Below, in pieces: positions 10,298-20,206 of a stretch of DNA of 36,808 bases (positions are counted from its first letter, which is position 1; every line of letters starts with the position of its first letter). The DNA lies in the NCBI GenBank assembly GCA_903915955.1, contig CAIWUU010000040.1:1-36808 (forward strand), written 5' to 3'. The translations under genes were made by a program, and so were the position numbers. The notes under the pieces were generated by a model. The model saw only the letters and a program-made list of their open reading frames with translations. It did no database searches and was not told the DNA's origin. Source of the stretch: an uncultured Chlorobiaceae bacterium. Its GTDB lineage: Bacteria > Bacteroidota > Chlorobiia > Chlorobiales > Chlorobiaceae.

Positions 10298-12115
10298 ATG
10301 GCCTTGTCCAGTACAGAAGTCAGTCGTATCAGGAACTTCTGCATTATTGCACATATTGATCACGGAAAATCAACACTGGCTGATCGCCTGCTGGAGATAA
10401 CGCACACGCTCGATAGAACCCAGATGGCCTCTGCTCAGGTGCTTGATGATATGGATCTTGAGCGGGAGCGGGGTATTACAATTAAAAGCCATGCCATCCA
10501 GATGAAGTATAAGGCTGTCGATGGCCAGGAGTATACCCTGAATCTCATCGATACGCCCGGTCACGTTGATTTCAGCTATGAAGTTTCACGTTCGCTTGCC
10601 GCATGTGAAGGGGCTCTTCTGATTGTTGATGCTACTCAGGGGGTAGAGGCGCAAACTATTGCCAACCTGTATCTTGCTCTTGATGCTGGTCTCGATATTA
10701 TTCCGGTAATCAACAAAATTGACCTCCCCTCATCGGATGTCGAGGGTGTTTCCCGTCAGATTATCGATCTTATGGGGGTCAAACGCGAAGAGATTCTTCA
10801 GGTATCGGCAAAAGCTGGTCTTGGGGTGAGTGAGTTGATTGAGGCCATTGTTGCACGTGTTCCTCATCCGGCAGACAACAACCATCTTCCGCTTCGGGCG
10901 CTTATTTTTGATTCAGTTTTTGACTCCTATCGTGGCGCGGTGGTTTATCTTCGTATTGTTGAAGGGGCATTGAGAAAGGGTGATAAAGTCAAATTTTTTG
11001 CCAGCGACAAGATTTTTCTTGCCGATGAGATTGGTACCATGAGCATGAAGCGTCAGCCAAAAAATTTGCTTGAATCCGGAGATGTTGGCTATCTCATCTG
11101 CTCTATCAAGGATGTGAAGGATGCCAAGGTTGGTGATACGGTTACTCTTTTGGAAAATCCCGCCAGCGAGCGGCTTGCTGGTTACAAGGAGGTCAAGCCG
11201 ATGGTCTTCAGCGGCCTCTATCCGATCAACTCCAATGAATTTGAGGATCTACGCGAATCCCTTGAAAAGCTTGCGCTGAACGATGCGTCGCTGGTTTATA
11301 CCCCTGAGACGTCGGTTGCGCTCGGTTTTGGGTTCCGTTGCGGCTTTCTTGGTCTGCTCCACATGGAGATCATTCAGGAGCGCCTTGAGCGGGAGTATGG
11401 GGTTAATATCATTACCACGGTGCCGAATGTGGAGTACCGTGTTGTGCTGACCAATGGAGAGGTGGTTGTTGTCGACAATCCATCCAAGATGCCCGAAACC
11501 GTACGCCTCAGTCTGGTTGAAGAGCCCTATGTAACCATGCAGATCATTACGCTTGCCGACTATATCGGTAACATTATGAAGCTTGGCATGGAACGTCGTG
11601 GTGAGTACAAAAACACTGATTATCTTGACACAACACGAGTGATCATGCATTTTGAGTTTCCTCTGGCTGAAATTGTCTTTGATTTCCATGACCGCCTCAA
11701 ATCCATTTCAAAAGGCTATGCCTCAATGGATTATGAATATGTCGGTTATCGTGAGTCCGATCTGGTGAAGCTCGATGTGCTGCTGAACGGTGAGGCGGTT
11801 GATGCTCTCTCCATTGTTGTGCACCGCTCGAAGGCTTATGATTGGGGCAAGAAGCTCTGCCTGAAGCTGAAAGGGATTATACCGAAGCAGATGTATGAAG
11901 TTGCGATTCAGGCGGCAATCGGCAGCAAGGTGATTTCGCGCGAAACCATTTCGGCGATGCGCAAAAATGTGCTGGCCAAGTGCTACGGCGGCGATATCAG
12001 TCGAAAGCGCAAGCTGCTTGAGAAACAGAAAGAGGGTAAAAAGAGGATGAAACAGGTTGGCAGGGTAGAGGTTCCACAGGAGGCCTTCCTTGCACTTTTG
12101 AACATTGATGAATAA
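10298..12115 (+). CDS. lepA: Elongation factor 4 (LepA), ribosome back-translocation GTPase
   Basis: 605 residues, normal for LepA. GTPase motifs: G1 [10 protein letters not shown]2 [12 protein letters not shown]3 DTPGHVDF, G4 NKID, G5 SAKAG. Domains II, III and V follow, and the C-terminal LepA-specific domain ends in [23 protein letters not shown]4 acts on stalled or mispositioned ribosomes. lepB follows 50 bases downstream, the classic lepA-lepB arrangement. A 79-base gap separates it from fmt and holds only a small GCAAT/ATTGC dyad. Confidence 0.97.
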   Translation: MALSSTEVSRIRNFCIIAHIDHGKSTLADRLLEITHTLDRTQMASAQVLDDMDLERERGITIKSHAIQMKYKAVDGQEYTLNLIDTPGHVDFSYEVSRSLAACEGALLIVDATQGVEAQTIANLYLALDAGLDIIPVINKIDLPSSDVEGVSRQIIDLMGVKREEILQVSAKAGLGVSELIEAIVARVPHPADNNHLPLRALIFDSVFDSYRGAVVYLRIVEGALRKGDKVKFFASDKIFLADEIGTMSMKRQPKNLLESGDVGYLICSIKDVKDAKVGDTVTLLENPASERLAGYKEVKPMVFSGLYPINSNEFEDLRESLEKLALNDASLVYTPETSVALGFGFRCGFLGLLHMEIIQERLEREYGVNIITTVPNVEYRVVLTNGEVVVVDNPSKMPETVRLSLVEEPYVTMQIITLADYIGNIMKLGMERRGEYKNTDYLDTTRVIMHFEFPLAEIVFDFHDRLKSISKGYASMDYEYVGYRESDLVKLDVLLNGEAVDALSIVVHRSKAYDWGKKLCLKLKGIIPKQMYEVAIQAAIGSKVISRETISAMRKNVLAKCYGGDISRKRKLLEKQKEGKKRMKQVGRVEVPQEAFLALLNIDE

Positions 12116-12165
12116 TGTCAAGTTCATCCCGAAACCAGTTAATAAACATATAAAACTATATACTC

Positions 12166-12996
12166 TTGGATATTAAGAAGGATAAACCGGAAAAAAAACA
12201 TTCGCGGGAGTGGTTTGAAGCATTGGTTATAGCTGCGATTTTTGCAACAGTTCTTCGGGTCTTTGTTGTGGAGTCGTATCGAATTCCAACTGGCTCGATG
12301 GAGAATACGCTGCTTGCCGGCGATTTTCTTTTTGTCAACAAATATGTTTACGGGCCAAAAGTGCCTTTCACCGAAATTCGGCTGCCGGGCGTTGACAAGG
12401 TTGAGCGTGGTGATATTATTGTCTTCAAGTTCCCGAAAGATCGGTCACTGAACTATATCAAGCGTTGTGTTGCCATCAGCGGTGACACCCTTGAAATTCA
12501 CGATCAACAGCTCATGATCAATAAAAAACTGGTTACTCCTCCACCAAACGCACAGTTTATCGGGCAGCGTGTGCAACCCGGAGAGGGTGATTATATGATA
12601 TTCCCCCAGTTTTCAAATTTCAACAAGGATAATTACGGCCCGATACGCATTCCTCGACAAGGAGATATCATAAGGCTGGATGCGACAACATTTCCGCTCT
12701 ACGGTTCGCTTGTCGCCGATGAAGGACATGAGGTGAGTCTCCAGGGCAGGGAGGTCTTTATTGATGGTGCTCCTGTTCAGCAGTATACGGTTAAGGAAAA
12801 CTATTACTTTGCCATGGGAGATAATCGAGATAACAGTCTCGACAGTCGTTTCTGGGGCTTTTTGCCGGAAAAGGATCTCGTTGGACAGGCTTTGATGGTC
12901 TACTGGTCATGGGATCCTGATCTCTCACTCTTGACAGAGCCTGTTGAAAAACTTGCATCTATTCGATGGAATCGCCCAGGGCATGCAGTTCACTGA
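12166..12996 (+). CDS. lepB: Signal peptidase I
   Basis: 276 residues, assigned from a TTG start at 12166. An in-frame stop lies just upstream, and the first in-frame ATG is inside the catalytic motif, so a non-ATG start is required. A charged N-terminus is followed by one membrane anchor (~16-33). Box B IPTGSMENTL holds the nucleophile Ser44, box D YIKRCVAISGD the general base Lys99, and box E GDNRDNSLDSRFWGF is complete. It cleaves signal peptides of exported proteins at the outer face of the inner membrane. No Shine-Dalgarno sequence precedes the TTG. Its 3' end overlaps the convergent membrane-protein gene by 7 bases. Confidence 0.95.
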   Translation: MDIKKDKPEKKHSREWFEALVIAAIFATVLRVFVVESYRIPTGSMENTLLAGDFLFVNKYVYGPKVPFTEIRLPGVDKVERGDIIVFKFPKDRSLNYIKRCVAISGDTLEIHDQQLMINKKLVTPPPNAQFIGQRVQPGEGDYMIFPQFSNFNKDNYGPIRIPRQGDIIRLDATTFPLYGSLVADEGHEVSLQGREVFIDGAPVQQYTVKENYYFAMGDNRDNSLDSRFWGFLPEKDLVGQALMVYWSWDPDLSLLTEPVEKLASIRWNRPGHAVH

Positions 12997-13403
12997 ACGA
13001 GATGCCTGTCGGAGAGAATTTTTTCGCAGATCACCTCTGTTGACGATAACCGTTTGGCGGGGCTGAAAAGCACTTTTTGAAGGTCAGGACAGTCTACTTC
13101 GATGGTGGGGATGGTGATGGAGGGATGTTCCATCGTTCCGGCAGGTGTCAATTCAATATGATTGAGCGTGACCGAATCGAGTATCAAATCTGATGAGAGT
13201 GATTTGATACTGATCTCCCATGTACTGCCAGTTGCCTGCTTGATTGATTGGGCAAGGTTCTTTTTGAACTCGGCATTCAGATAGATGTTTATTGATGTAT
13301 AAACAAGAAGATATGCGGCAGGGAAGAGTACTCCTGGGGAGAGCATGAGTGCTTTGCACCAGTTGATCAGGAAATTTTTTTCAGGAAGAAATCGCTGTGT
13401 CAT
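12990..13403 (-). CDS. Unknown single-pass membrane protein
   Basis: 137 residues, family not recognised with certainty. A short cytoplasmic N-terminus (MTQRFLPEKNFLINWCKAL) leads into one hydrophobic span (~20-42), then a polar domain: FKKNLAQSIKQATGSTWEISIKSLSSDLILDSVTLNHIEL. The layout of a membrane anchor followed by 'WEISIKSL...L.L..V.L..I.L' resembles the extreme N-terminus of AsmA/DUF748-type proteins, which are far longer. This could be a minimal relative or only look similar. It is transcribed opposite lepB (7-base overlap of ends) and divergently from trpE, with GGAG about 13 bases before the ATG. The frame has believable composition and no competing gene. Confidence 0.7.
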   Translation of the reverse strand: MTQRFLPEKNFLINWCKALMLSPGVLFPAAYLLVYTSINIYLNAEFKKNLAQSIKQATGSTWEISIKSLSSDLILDSVTLNHIELTPAGTMEHPSITIPTIEVDCPDLQKVLFSPAKRLSSTEVICEKILSDRHLVQ

Positions 13404-13520
13404 GGATACTTGTCAGCTCCGTCCGTTTCCGGCGTAGCAATGGTGGAGTTCTTTTTTTACGATACAAAATTTTTCTCTTTATTTACCCTGTATCAATCAT
13501 TAATTCAGGACTCTTTTTTT

Positions 13521-15011
13521 ATGCCAGAACAACAACGGCATGCCCCCTATCTTCTCAAGCCTCTTTTCAGGGAGGTTCATGCCGATACCGAGACGCCGGT
13601 TTCAGTCTATCTCAAATTGCAGCGTCCTTTTTCGTGTCTGCTCGAATCTGTTGAGGGCGAGGAGCTTCTTGCCCGCTTTTCCTACATTGCCATAGATCCT
13701 GTTGCTATTCTCAAAGGATCTGTTGATGGGCCAACTGACCTTAAGATTCTTGATGAAAAATTCAGTGATCTCCGTCAGGTAGCCGGTGAGGAGACAAATC
13801 TCCGCCGGAAGATTGACCGCATGATTGCCGCCTTTGATACTGAGGAGATACCAAGAAAAAAGAATGGCGCTCCCCAGATGATCACCTCTGGTGTGTTTGG
13901 CTATTTCGGGTACGATGCCATGCACCTCGTCGAAAAAATTCCAGCGCCTGAGTTGACTGATCCGGCAGGAATGCCGGACATTATTCTCCTTTTCTGTGAT
14001 ACCCTTGTCATTTTTGATAATATCATGCGGAAGGTTTTTATTGTCTCCAATTATCTTGATGAAACTGACAAGCCTCTTGCATTACAGAAAATAGAGCTGA
14101 TTGCCGAGCAGATGTTCCGGCCTCTTTCACGCGGAGAGATTGCCTTTCAACCCGAACAGCCGGAGCCGATAATTTCCAATACAACGAAGGAGGAGTATCT
14201 GGAGAAGGTGGTCAAGGCTAAAGAGCATATTGTTGCCGGAGATATTTTTCAGGTGCAGATTTCACAGCGTCTTTGCCGTCCGCTTAATACTCGCTCATTC
14301 GACGTGTATCGTATGCTGAGAACCATCAACCCTTCGCCCTATCTCTACTATTTCAATATGAAGGAGTTCGAGATTGTTGGTTCATCGCCCGAATTGTTGG
14401 TGAAGGTAGAGCGGGACAGCAAAGGACGGCGGATTGTGGATACCCGTCCTATTGCAGGGACAAGGCATCGGGGACGCACCTTCGAAGAGGATGAACAAAA
14501 TGCCCGTGAGCTGCTGGCCGATGAAAAAGAGTTGGCGGAGCATCTGATGCTGATTGATCTGAGCAGGAATGATATCGGCAGAATTGCTAAAATTGGCACG
14601 GTTGAAACAAATGAGATGATGGTTATTGAAAAATATTCGCATGTGATGCATATTGTCAGTAACGTGCGGGGTGAGCTGCGTGACGATCTTTGTACCATGG
14701 ATGCTTTCTGGTCCTGTTTTCCTGCTGGTACCCTCACGGGCGCACCGAAGGTTAGAGCCATGGAGATTATCTATGAACTTGAAAAAGAGAAACGAGGGTT
14801 GTACGGCGGGGCTGTTGGATTTCTTGATTTCAAAGGGAATCTTAAGACGGCCATAGCGATAAGAACGATGGTTGTTGATGACAAGACTATCTATTTCCAA
14901 GCCGCAGGCGGCATTGTTGCAGACTCCAAACCTGAGTCAGAATACGAAGAGACGATGAATAAAATGAAGGCTGGCATTACTGCCGTTGACAGTATTGAAG
15001 CGTTAACGTAA
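13521..15011 (+). CDS. trpE: Anthranilate synthase component I
   Basis: 496 residues from the ATG at 13521, chosen because AGGA precedes it at 13507-13510 and family proteins begin close to this point; in-frame starts at 13410 (TTG) and 13440 (ATG) would add an unrelated N-terminus. It converts chorismate to anthranilate with glutamine-derived ammonia. Visible motifs: the tryptophan feedback element LLES (40-43), GDIFQVQISQR (~240), RPIAGTRHRG (~308), LIDLSRNDIGRI, CFPAGTLTGAPK (~399) and YGGAVGF (~428). No trpG partner is adjacent. It is divergent from the membrane-protein gene; a GATACA/TGTATC inverted repeat (13461-13466, 13489-13494) lies in its leader. The htrA-like gene starts 26 bases downstream. 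Confidence 0.96.
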   Translation: MPEQQRHAPYLLKPLFREVHADTETPVSVYLKLQRPFSCLLESVEGEELLARFSYIAIDPVAILKGSVDGPTDLKILDEKFSDLRQVAGEETNLRRKIDRMIAAFDTEEIPRKKNGAPQMITSGVFGYFGYDAMHLVEKIPAPELTDPAGMPDIILLFCDTLVIFDNIMRKVFIVSNYLDETDKPLALQKIELIAEQMFRPLSRGEIAFQPEQPEPIISNTTKEEYLEKVVKAKEHIVAGDIFQVQISQRLCRPLNTRSFDVYRMLRTINPSPYLYYFNMKEFEIVGSSPELLVKVERDSKGRRIVDTRPIAGTRHRGRTFEEDEQNARELLADEKELAEHLMLIDLSRNDIGRIAKIGTVETNEMMVIEKYSHVMHIVSNVRGELRDDLCTMDAFWSCFPAGTLTGAPKVRAMEIIYELEKEKRGLYGGAVGFLDFKGNLKTAIAIRTMVVDDKTIYFQAAGGIVADSKPESEYEETMNKMKAGITAVDSIEALT

Positions 15012-15037
15012 CGATTAATGAAAAAATAAGATATCCG

Positions 15038-16552
15038 ATGCATAAGAGACAATCATTCGCGAAGTATCTGCTTCTTGTTTTTGCAGGTATTGCTGTTGGA
15101 GCACTGGTGTTCTCAAATGTAGAGTTTAACCTCTCGTTCAATGGCTCAAGCCTCTCCAGCAGACCAAATTTTGCCACAGCCACCAACAATATTGAAAACT
15201 ATCCTGTTCAGTCGCTTAAAAGTTTTAACGAGGCATTTGTACAGATTGCCGAGTCGGCGACACCCTCGGTGGTGACGATTTTTACCGAAAAAACAGTGAA
15301 TCAGCGGGTTATTTCACCCTTTGATTTTTTTGGTTCACCCTTCAATGACTTTTTCGGCATGCAGGGTGGCGGCTCTCCAAACCGCCGCAAAGAGGTTCAG
15401 CAGGGCCTTGGTTCAGGGGTTATTGTGACTGACGATGGCTATATTTTGACCAACAACCACGTCATTGATGGTGCTGATACCGTTTATATCCGAACCTCGG
15501 ATAACAGGAAAATTACGGCAAAGGTTATTGGAGCAGATCCCAAGACAGATCTTGCCGTTATCAAGGTGAATGAAAAAAATCTTAAGCCGATAATTATCGG
15601 TGACAGCGATAAACTCAGAGTTGGTGAGTGGGTTATTGCTATTGGCAGTCCTCTTGGCGAAAATCTTGCAAGAACGGTTACCCAGGGTATTGTGAGCGCT
15701 AAAGGCCGAGCCAACGTCGGGCTGGCTGATTATGAGGATTTTATACAGACTGATGCGGCGATCAATCCGGGCAACTCAGGCGGGCCACTTGTCAATATCA
15801 ATGGTGAGCTTGTCGGTATCAATACCGCTATCGCAAGTCGTACCGGAGGGTTTGAGGGAATTGGCTTTGCAGTGCCGTCAAATATGGCCAAAAAGGTACT
15901 GACATCACTCATTACCACCGGTAAAGTCACCAGAGCATACTTGGGTGTTACCATCCAGGATATTGATGAAAATCTTGCAAAAGCGATGAACCTGAAGGCT
16001 GGAGAGGGTGCACTGGTTGGAACGGTTCTTGAAGGAGGTCCGGCGGCAAAACACGGGATAAAGACTGGTGACGTTATTCTTGATTTCAACGGGGTAAAGG
16101 TCACAAGCAGTGTTGTTCTTCGCAATGCGATTGCCAGTCAGTCTCCGGGATCGACGGTTCAGATGCGTGTTTTCAGGGATGGTTCAATCCTGCTTTTTAC
16201 AGTTCCTCTTCAGGAGCAGGCAGCAACAGAAATAGTTTCAGCCCAGGCAGAGGCCAATGAATCCATAAACTCTATCCTTGGTTTCAGAGCAGAGGAGCTT
16301 ACAGCAGAGAGGGCACAAAAACTTAGGCTTAAACCCGATGCTGGAAAGGTTGTCATAACCTCCATTGTTCCAACATCAAACGCCTATCGTGCTGGATTGC
16401 ATGCCGGTGATCTTATTTTATCCGTTAACAAGCGGGATGTGCGTACGTATGCGGAATACAGCACCCTTGTCCAACAGCTCAAGAAGGGTGATCTGTTCTT
16501 TGTTCTTATTGGAAGAGGCAGCAGTAAAATGTATTTTGCATTTAAAATATAA
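15038..16552 (+). CDS. Periplasmic serine protease, HtrA/DegP/DegQ family
   Basis: 504 residues. The N-terminal signal anchor KYLLLVFAGIAVGALVF (~9-25) points to the periplasm. The trypsin-like domain has the full triad: His141 (TNNHVIDGA), Asp171 (KTDLAVI) and Ser247 (NPGNSGGPL). Two PDZ domains follow (~290-385, GAKHGIKTGDVILDFNG; ~410-500, AYRAGLHAGDLILSVNK). Such proteins degrade or refold damaged exported proteins. A long gap rich in Phe and Gly (FDFFGSPFNDFFGMQGGG) before the catalytic domain matches the DegP/DegQ LA loop. It closes the trpE-htrA unit, and a strong terminator follows. Confidence 0.94.
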   Translation: MHKRQSFAKYLLLVFAGIAVGALVFSNVEFNLSFNGSSLSSRPNFATATNNIENYPVQSLKSFNEAFVQIAESATPSVVTIFTEKTVNQRVISPFDFFGSPFNDFFGMQGGGSPNRRKEVQQGLGSGVIVTDDGYILTNNHVIDGADTVYIRTSDNRKITAKVIGADPKTDLAVIKVNEKNLKPIIIGDSDKLRVGEWVIAIGSPLGENLARTVTQGIVSAKGRANVGLADYEDFIQTDAAINPGNSGGPLVNINGELVGINTAIASRTGGFEGIGFAVPSNMAKKVLTSLITTGKVTRAYLGVTIQDIDENLAKAMNLKAGEGALVGTVLEGGPAAKHGIKTGDVILDFNGVKVTSSVVLRNAIASQSPGSTVQMRVFRDGSILLFTVPLQEQAATEIVSAQAEANESINSILGFRAEELTAERAQKLRLKPDAGKVVITSIVPTSNAYRAGLHAGDLILSVNKRDVRTYAEYSTLVQQLKKGDLFFVLIGRGSSKMYFAFKI

Positions 16553-16595
16553 AGATTTTTTTGCCTGAAAGATTAAGAGTTGTACATTACTGTTC

Positions 16596-16636
16596 AAAGT
16601 AAAGTCAGTGGCGCGTAGCTGACTTTACTTTTTTTT
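16596..16636 (+). terminator. Strong rho-independent terminator after the htrA-like gene
   Basis: A perfect 13-bp stem AAAGTAAAGTCAG (16596-16608) / CTGACTTTACTTT (16619-16631) with a 10-base loop, followed by T residues to 16636. It separates the protease gene from greA. Confidence 0.92.
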
Positions 16637-16654
16637 GTTTGCAATCCTGTCCGC

Positions 16655-16684
16655 TTGCGCACGTCGTATTTGTGGAGTTAATTT
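16655..16684 (+). promoter_or_regulatory. Possible promoter for greA-tpiA
   Basis: TTGCGC (16655-16660) is followed after 17-18 bases by TTAATT/TAATTT (16678-16684), between the upstream terminator and the greA ATG at 16715. The match to a sigma70-type promoter is only moderate; position is the main argument. Confidence 0.3.
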
Positions 16685-16714
16685 ATTTTATTTTCAACAA
16701 AAACAGTACAAGAG

Positions 16715-17194
16715 ATGACTGACAGAATTTACCTGACAAGTGATGGCTATAACCGCCTCAAAGAGGAGTTATATACGCTGGTTCATCAAACCAGAAGGGA
16801 AGTTCTGGAAAAAATCGCAGAAGCGAGGGCTCATGGTGATTTGAGCGAGAATGCGGAATACGATGCCGCACGAGAAGAGCAGTCACATACCGAAGCGCGC
16901 ATTGCTGACCTCGAAAACAAGCTTGCAGCAGCCACTATTCTTGATCCAAAACAGATCAAGACCGATAAGGTGTACATTCTCACCTCAGTAAGACTGCGCA
17001 ATCTTGATGACCCAAATGAAATCATAGAGTACACCTTGGTCTCTTCAGAAGAGGCCGATACCGATGCGGGAAAAATTTCGGTTCGCTCTCCTGTTGGCAG
17101 ATCCCTCATTGGAAAAGTGGTCGGGGAAAAAGTACAGGTTATTGTACCGAAAGGTGAGCTTCATTATGAGATATTGGAGATTTTCGTTAAATAA
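16715..17194 (+). CDS. greA: Transcription elongation factor GreA
   Basis: 159 residues, the usual length. An N-terminal antiparallel coiled coil carries the tip motif [12 protein letters not shown], with the acidic residues Asp42 and Glu45 that enter the RNA polymerase secondary channel and stimulate cleavage of backtracked RNA. The C-terminal FKBP-like domain includes [18 protein letters not shown]. It is the first gene after a strong terminator; the 74-residue gene and tpiA follow with gaps of 24 and 3 bases, so the three are probably one transcript. Confidence 0.97.
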   Translation: MTDRIYLTSDGYNRLKEELYTLVHQTRREVLEKIAEARAHGDLSENAEYDAAREEQSHTEARIADLENKLAAATILDPKQIKTDKVYILTSVRLRNLDDPNEIIEYTLVSSEEADTDAGKISVRSPVGRSLIGKVVGEKVQVIVPKGELHYEILEIFVK

Positions 17195-17218
17195 AGAGCA
17201 AACTAAACCAGCTATCCC

Positions 17219-17443
17219 ATGGGGAAACGTCAAATTATCTATCGTCAGAGCAGTATTGGTGGCAACCAGGAGCTGCTGAATCGTGAAATTAATCTGGTAA
17301 CCAAAGAGTCAAGAGTGTGGAATGGCAGAGTTGTTGCCGTTGGCACAAACGAAATCGAAGTCAAGGATGCACGTGCAGGAAAACACCGGTTCACCGTCGA
17401 TCAGATTGACCGGATCTATTATGATGTAAAAACAGAATATTAA
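17219..17443 (+). CDS. Unknown small protein between greA and tpiA
   Basis: 74 residues (MGKRQIIYRQSSIGG...), not recognised. The second half, SRVWNGRVVAVGTNEIEVKDARAGKHRFTVDQIDRIYYDV, has the alternating pattern of a small beta barrel; 'W.G.V..VG...I.V.D......F....I..I' recalls Sm/Hfq-like or KOW/SH3-like folds, but that is a visual impression, not a family assignment. No signal peptide or membrane segment is present. It lies 24 bases after greA and 3 bases before tpiA, so it should be co-transcribed with both. The tight spacing and regular composition support a real gene. Confidence 0.72.
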   Translation: MGKRQIIYRQSSIGGNQELLNREINLVTKESRVWNGRVVAVGTNEIEVKDARAGKHRFTVDQIDRIYYDVKTEY

Positions 17444-17446
17444 GAG

Positions 17447-18202
17447 ATGCGTACAAAAATTGTTGTCGGCAACTGGAAAATGAACAATACCATTGCTGAA
17501 TCAGAAACACTTGCTGCGGAACTCGTTGCCGCGCTTGGCGAAAACTTTTCCGGCTGTGAGGTTGGTATAGCCCCGACTTTTCTTGCTTTAGAGACAGCAG
17601 GAAGGGCTATTGAGGGGAGTGACATTCAGCTTGTTGCCCAGAACTGCCATTACGAAAATGATGGAGCATTTACCGGAGAGGTATCAGCCAGAATGCTGTT
17701 TGCTGCAGGTTGTTCCTCTGTTATTATTGGTCACTCCGAGCGTCGCCAGTATTTTGGTGAGACCAATGTTACTGTCAATCGTAGAACAAAAAAAGCATTG
17801 TCGGAAGGGCTGAATGTTATTCTTTGTGTTGGTGAAACACTTGCAGAGCGTGAAAGTGGCATCACTGACTCAATTATATCATCACAGGTCAGAGAAGGTC
17901 TGGATGGCATCAGTGATATCAGCTCCATTGTCATTGCCTACGAACCAGTATGGGCTATCGGTACAGGAAAAACCGCCTCATCCGCACAGGCTGAGGAAGT
18001 GCATCTTCATATCCGCAATCTTGTTACGGAACTCTATGGCGAAGAAGCTGCTCAAGCGCTTCGCATCCAGTATGGTGGAAGTGTCAAGCCATCCAATGCT
18101 ACAGAACTCTTTGCCATGCCGAACATTGATGGTGGTCTTATTGGAGGAGCCAGTCTTAATGTCGCCGATTTTGTAGGAATCATTAAAGCAGCATCGCTTT
18201 AA
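17447..18202 (+). CDS. tpiA: Triosephosphate isomerase
   Basis: 251 residues. It interconverts dihydroxyacetone phosphate and glyceraldehyde 3-phosphate in glycolysis/gluconeogenesis. Catalytic residues are in place: Lys11 (GNWKMN), His96 (IIGHSERR) and Glu166 ([11 protein letters not shown]). Phosphate-binding loop 6 ([10 protein letters not shown]) and the GGS segment ([11 protein letters not shown]) are intact, with GGASL near the end. It begins 3 bases after the 74-residue gene and is the last gene of the greA unit; a hairpin shared with convergent thiC follows. Confidence 0.98.
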   Translation: MRTKIVVGNWKMNNTIAESETLAAELVAALGENFSGCEVGIAPTFLALETAGRAIEGSDIQLVAQNCHYENDGAFTGEVSARMLFAAGCSSVIIGHSERRQYFGETNVTVNRRTKKALSEGLNVILCVGETLAERESGITDSIISSQVREGLDGISDISSIVIAYEPVWAIGTGKTASSAQAEEVHLHIRNLVTELYGEEAAQALRIQYGGSVKPSNATELFAMPNIDGGLIGGASLNVADFVGIIKAASL

Positions 18203-18219
18203 GTTCCCTTTGATTCCTT

Positions 18220-18248
18220 GAGAGTGGGCAACAACCTTGCCCACTCTC
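18220..18248. terminator. Hairpin between convergent tpiA and thiC, probable bidirectional terminator
   Basis: A perfect 12-bp stem GAGAGTGGGCAA (18220-18231) / TTGCCCACTCTC (18237-18248) with a 5-base loop CAACC fills most of the 51-base gap between the two stops. It has no good T tract on either side, so efficient intrinsic termination is less certain than the stem suggests; it may also protect the mRNA 3' ends. Confidence 0.7.
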
Positions 18249-18253
18249 AGTTA

Positions 18254-19897
<1,644 letters not shown>

Positions 19898-19970
19898 TTA
19901 AACAGTCATGCTGTGCAAGAGAAGCGGGAAGAGTGGGAGAGTCGGGAAACACAGAGCCTGCTTCATCTTT

Positions 19971-20068
19971 TCTTGCGTCAGCATTACCTGCATCAAGTTA
20001 CAAGGGTTTACTCTCAGCCTCCTCTTCTCCTCGCTTTTGTGGCGGAAAAGATTAAAGCACCCCCAAGA
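19971..20068 (-). promoter_or_regulatory. TPP riboswitch (THI element) upstream of thiC
   Basis: Read on the minus strand, the leader has the TPP aptamer parts in order: P1 5' arm TCTTG (20068-20064), GGGGTGCT, a long variable P3 region, the pyrimidine-sensing GGCTGAGAG, then AAACCC, AACTTGATGCAGGTAATGC, GCTGACG, and the P1 3' arm CAAGA (19975-19971). These align with the core GGGGUGC...CUGAGA...ACCC...CCUGAUC..GGAUAAUGCCAGCG. About 82 bases separate it from the thiC ATG. AGCAT/ATGCT directly before the ATG could form a start-masking hairpin, which would make control translational; no obvious terminator hairpin with a T tract is seen. The P3 arm is longer than in E. coli thiC. Confidence 0.9.
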
Positions 20069-20104
20069 TGAGAAATTACTCCTCAGGATACTTAAATTCG
20101 GGGT

Positions 20105-20110
20105 ATTATA
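20105..20110 (-). promoter_or_regulatory. Possible -10 element for thiC
   Basis: A perfect TATAAT on the minus strand lies about 37 bases before the TPP aptamer, a suitable place for the start of the leader RNA. I see no matching -35 box at 16-18 bases, so only the -10 is proposed. Confidence 0.35.
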
Positions 20111-20206
20111 CAAATGAGGGTTCCGCTGGACGTTTCTGCCCTTTTCAGCGTTATGGGGTCTTGTGGGAAGCAAAAATTTGATAACATTGACGTGAGGAGA
20201 ATAATA

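Noticed and set aside
13410-13520. N-terminal extension of trpE from the TTG at 13410 or ATG at 13440
   Set aside because: The added residues are unlike TrpE; the ATG at 13521 has AGGA at a usable distance and matches the family start.
19908-20117. 69-codon plus-strand frame between thiC and the nitroreductase
   Set aside because: It is the complement of the TPP riboswitch and its platform, which explains the sequence better.
20114-20206. Upstream extension of the ferredoxin-nitroreductase
   Set aside because: ATG 20207 has a strong GAGGAG and begins directly before the first cluster motif; the extension overlaps the divergent thiC promoter region.
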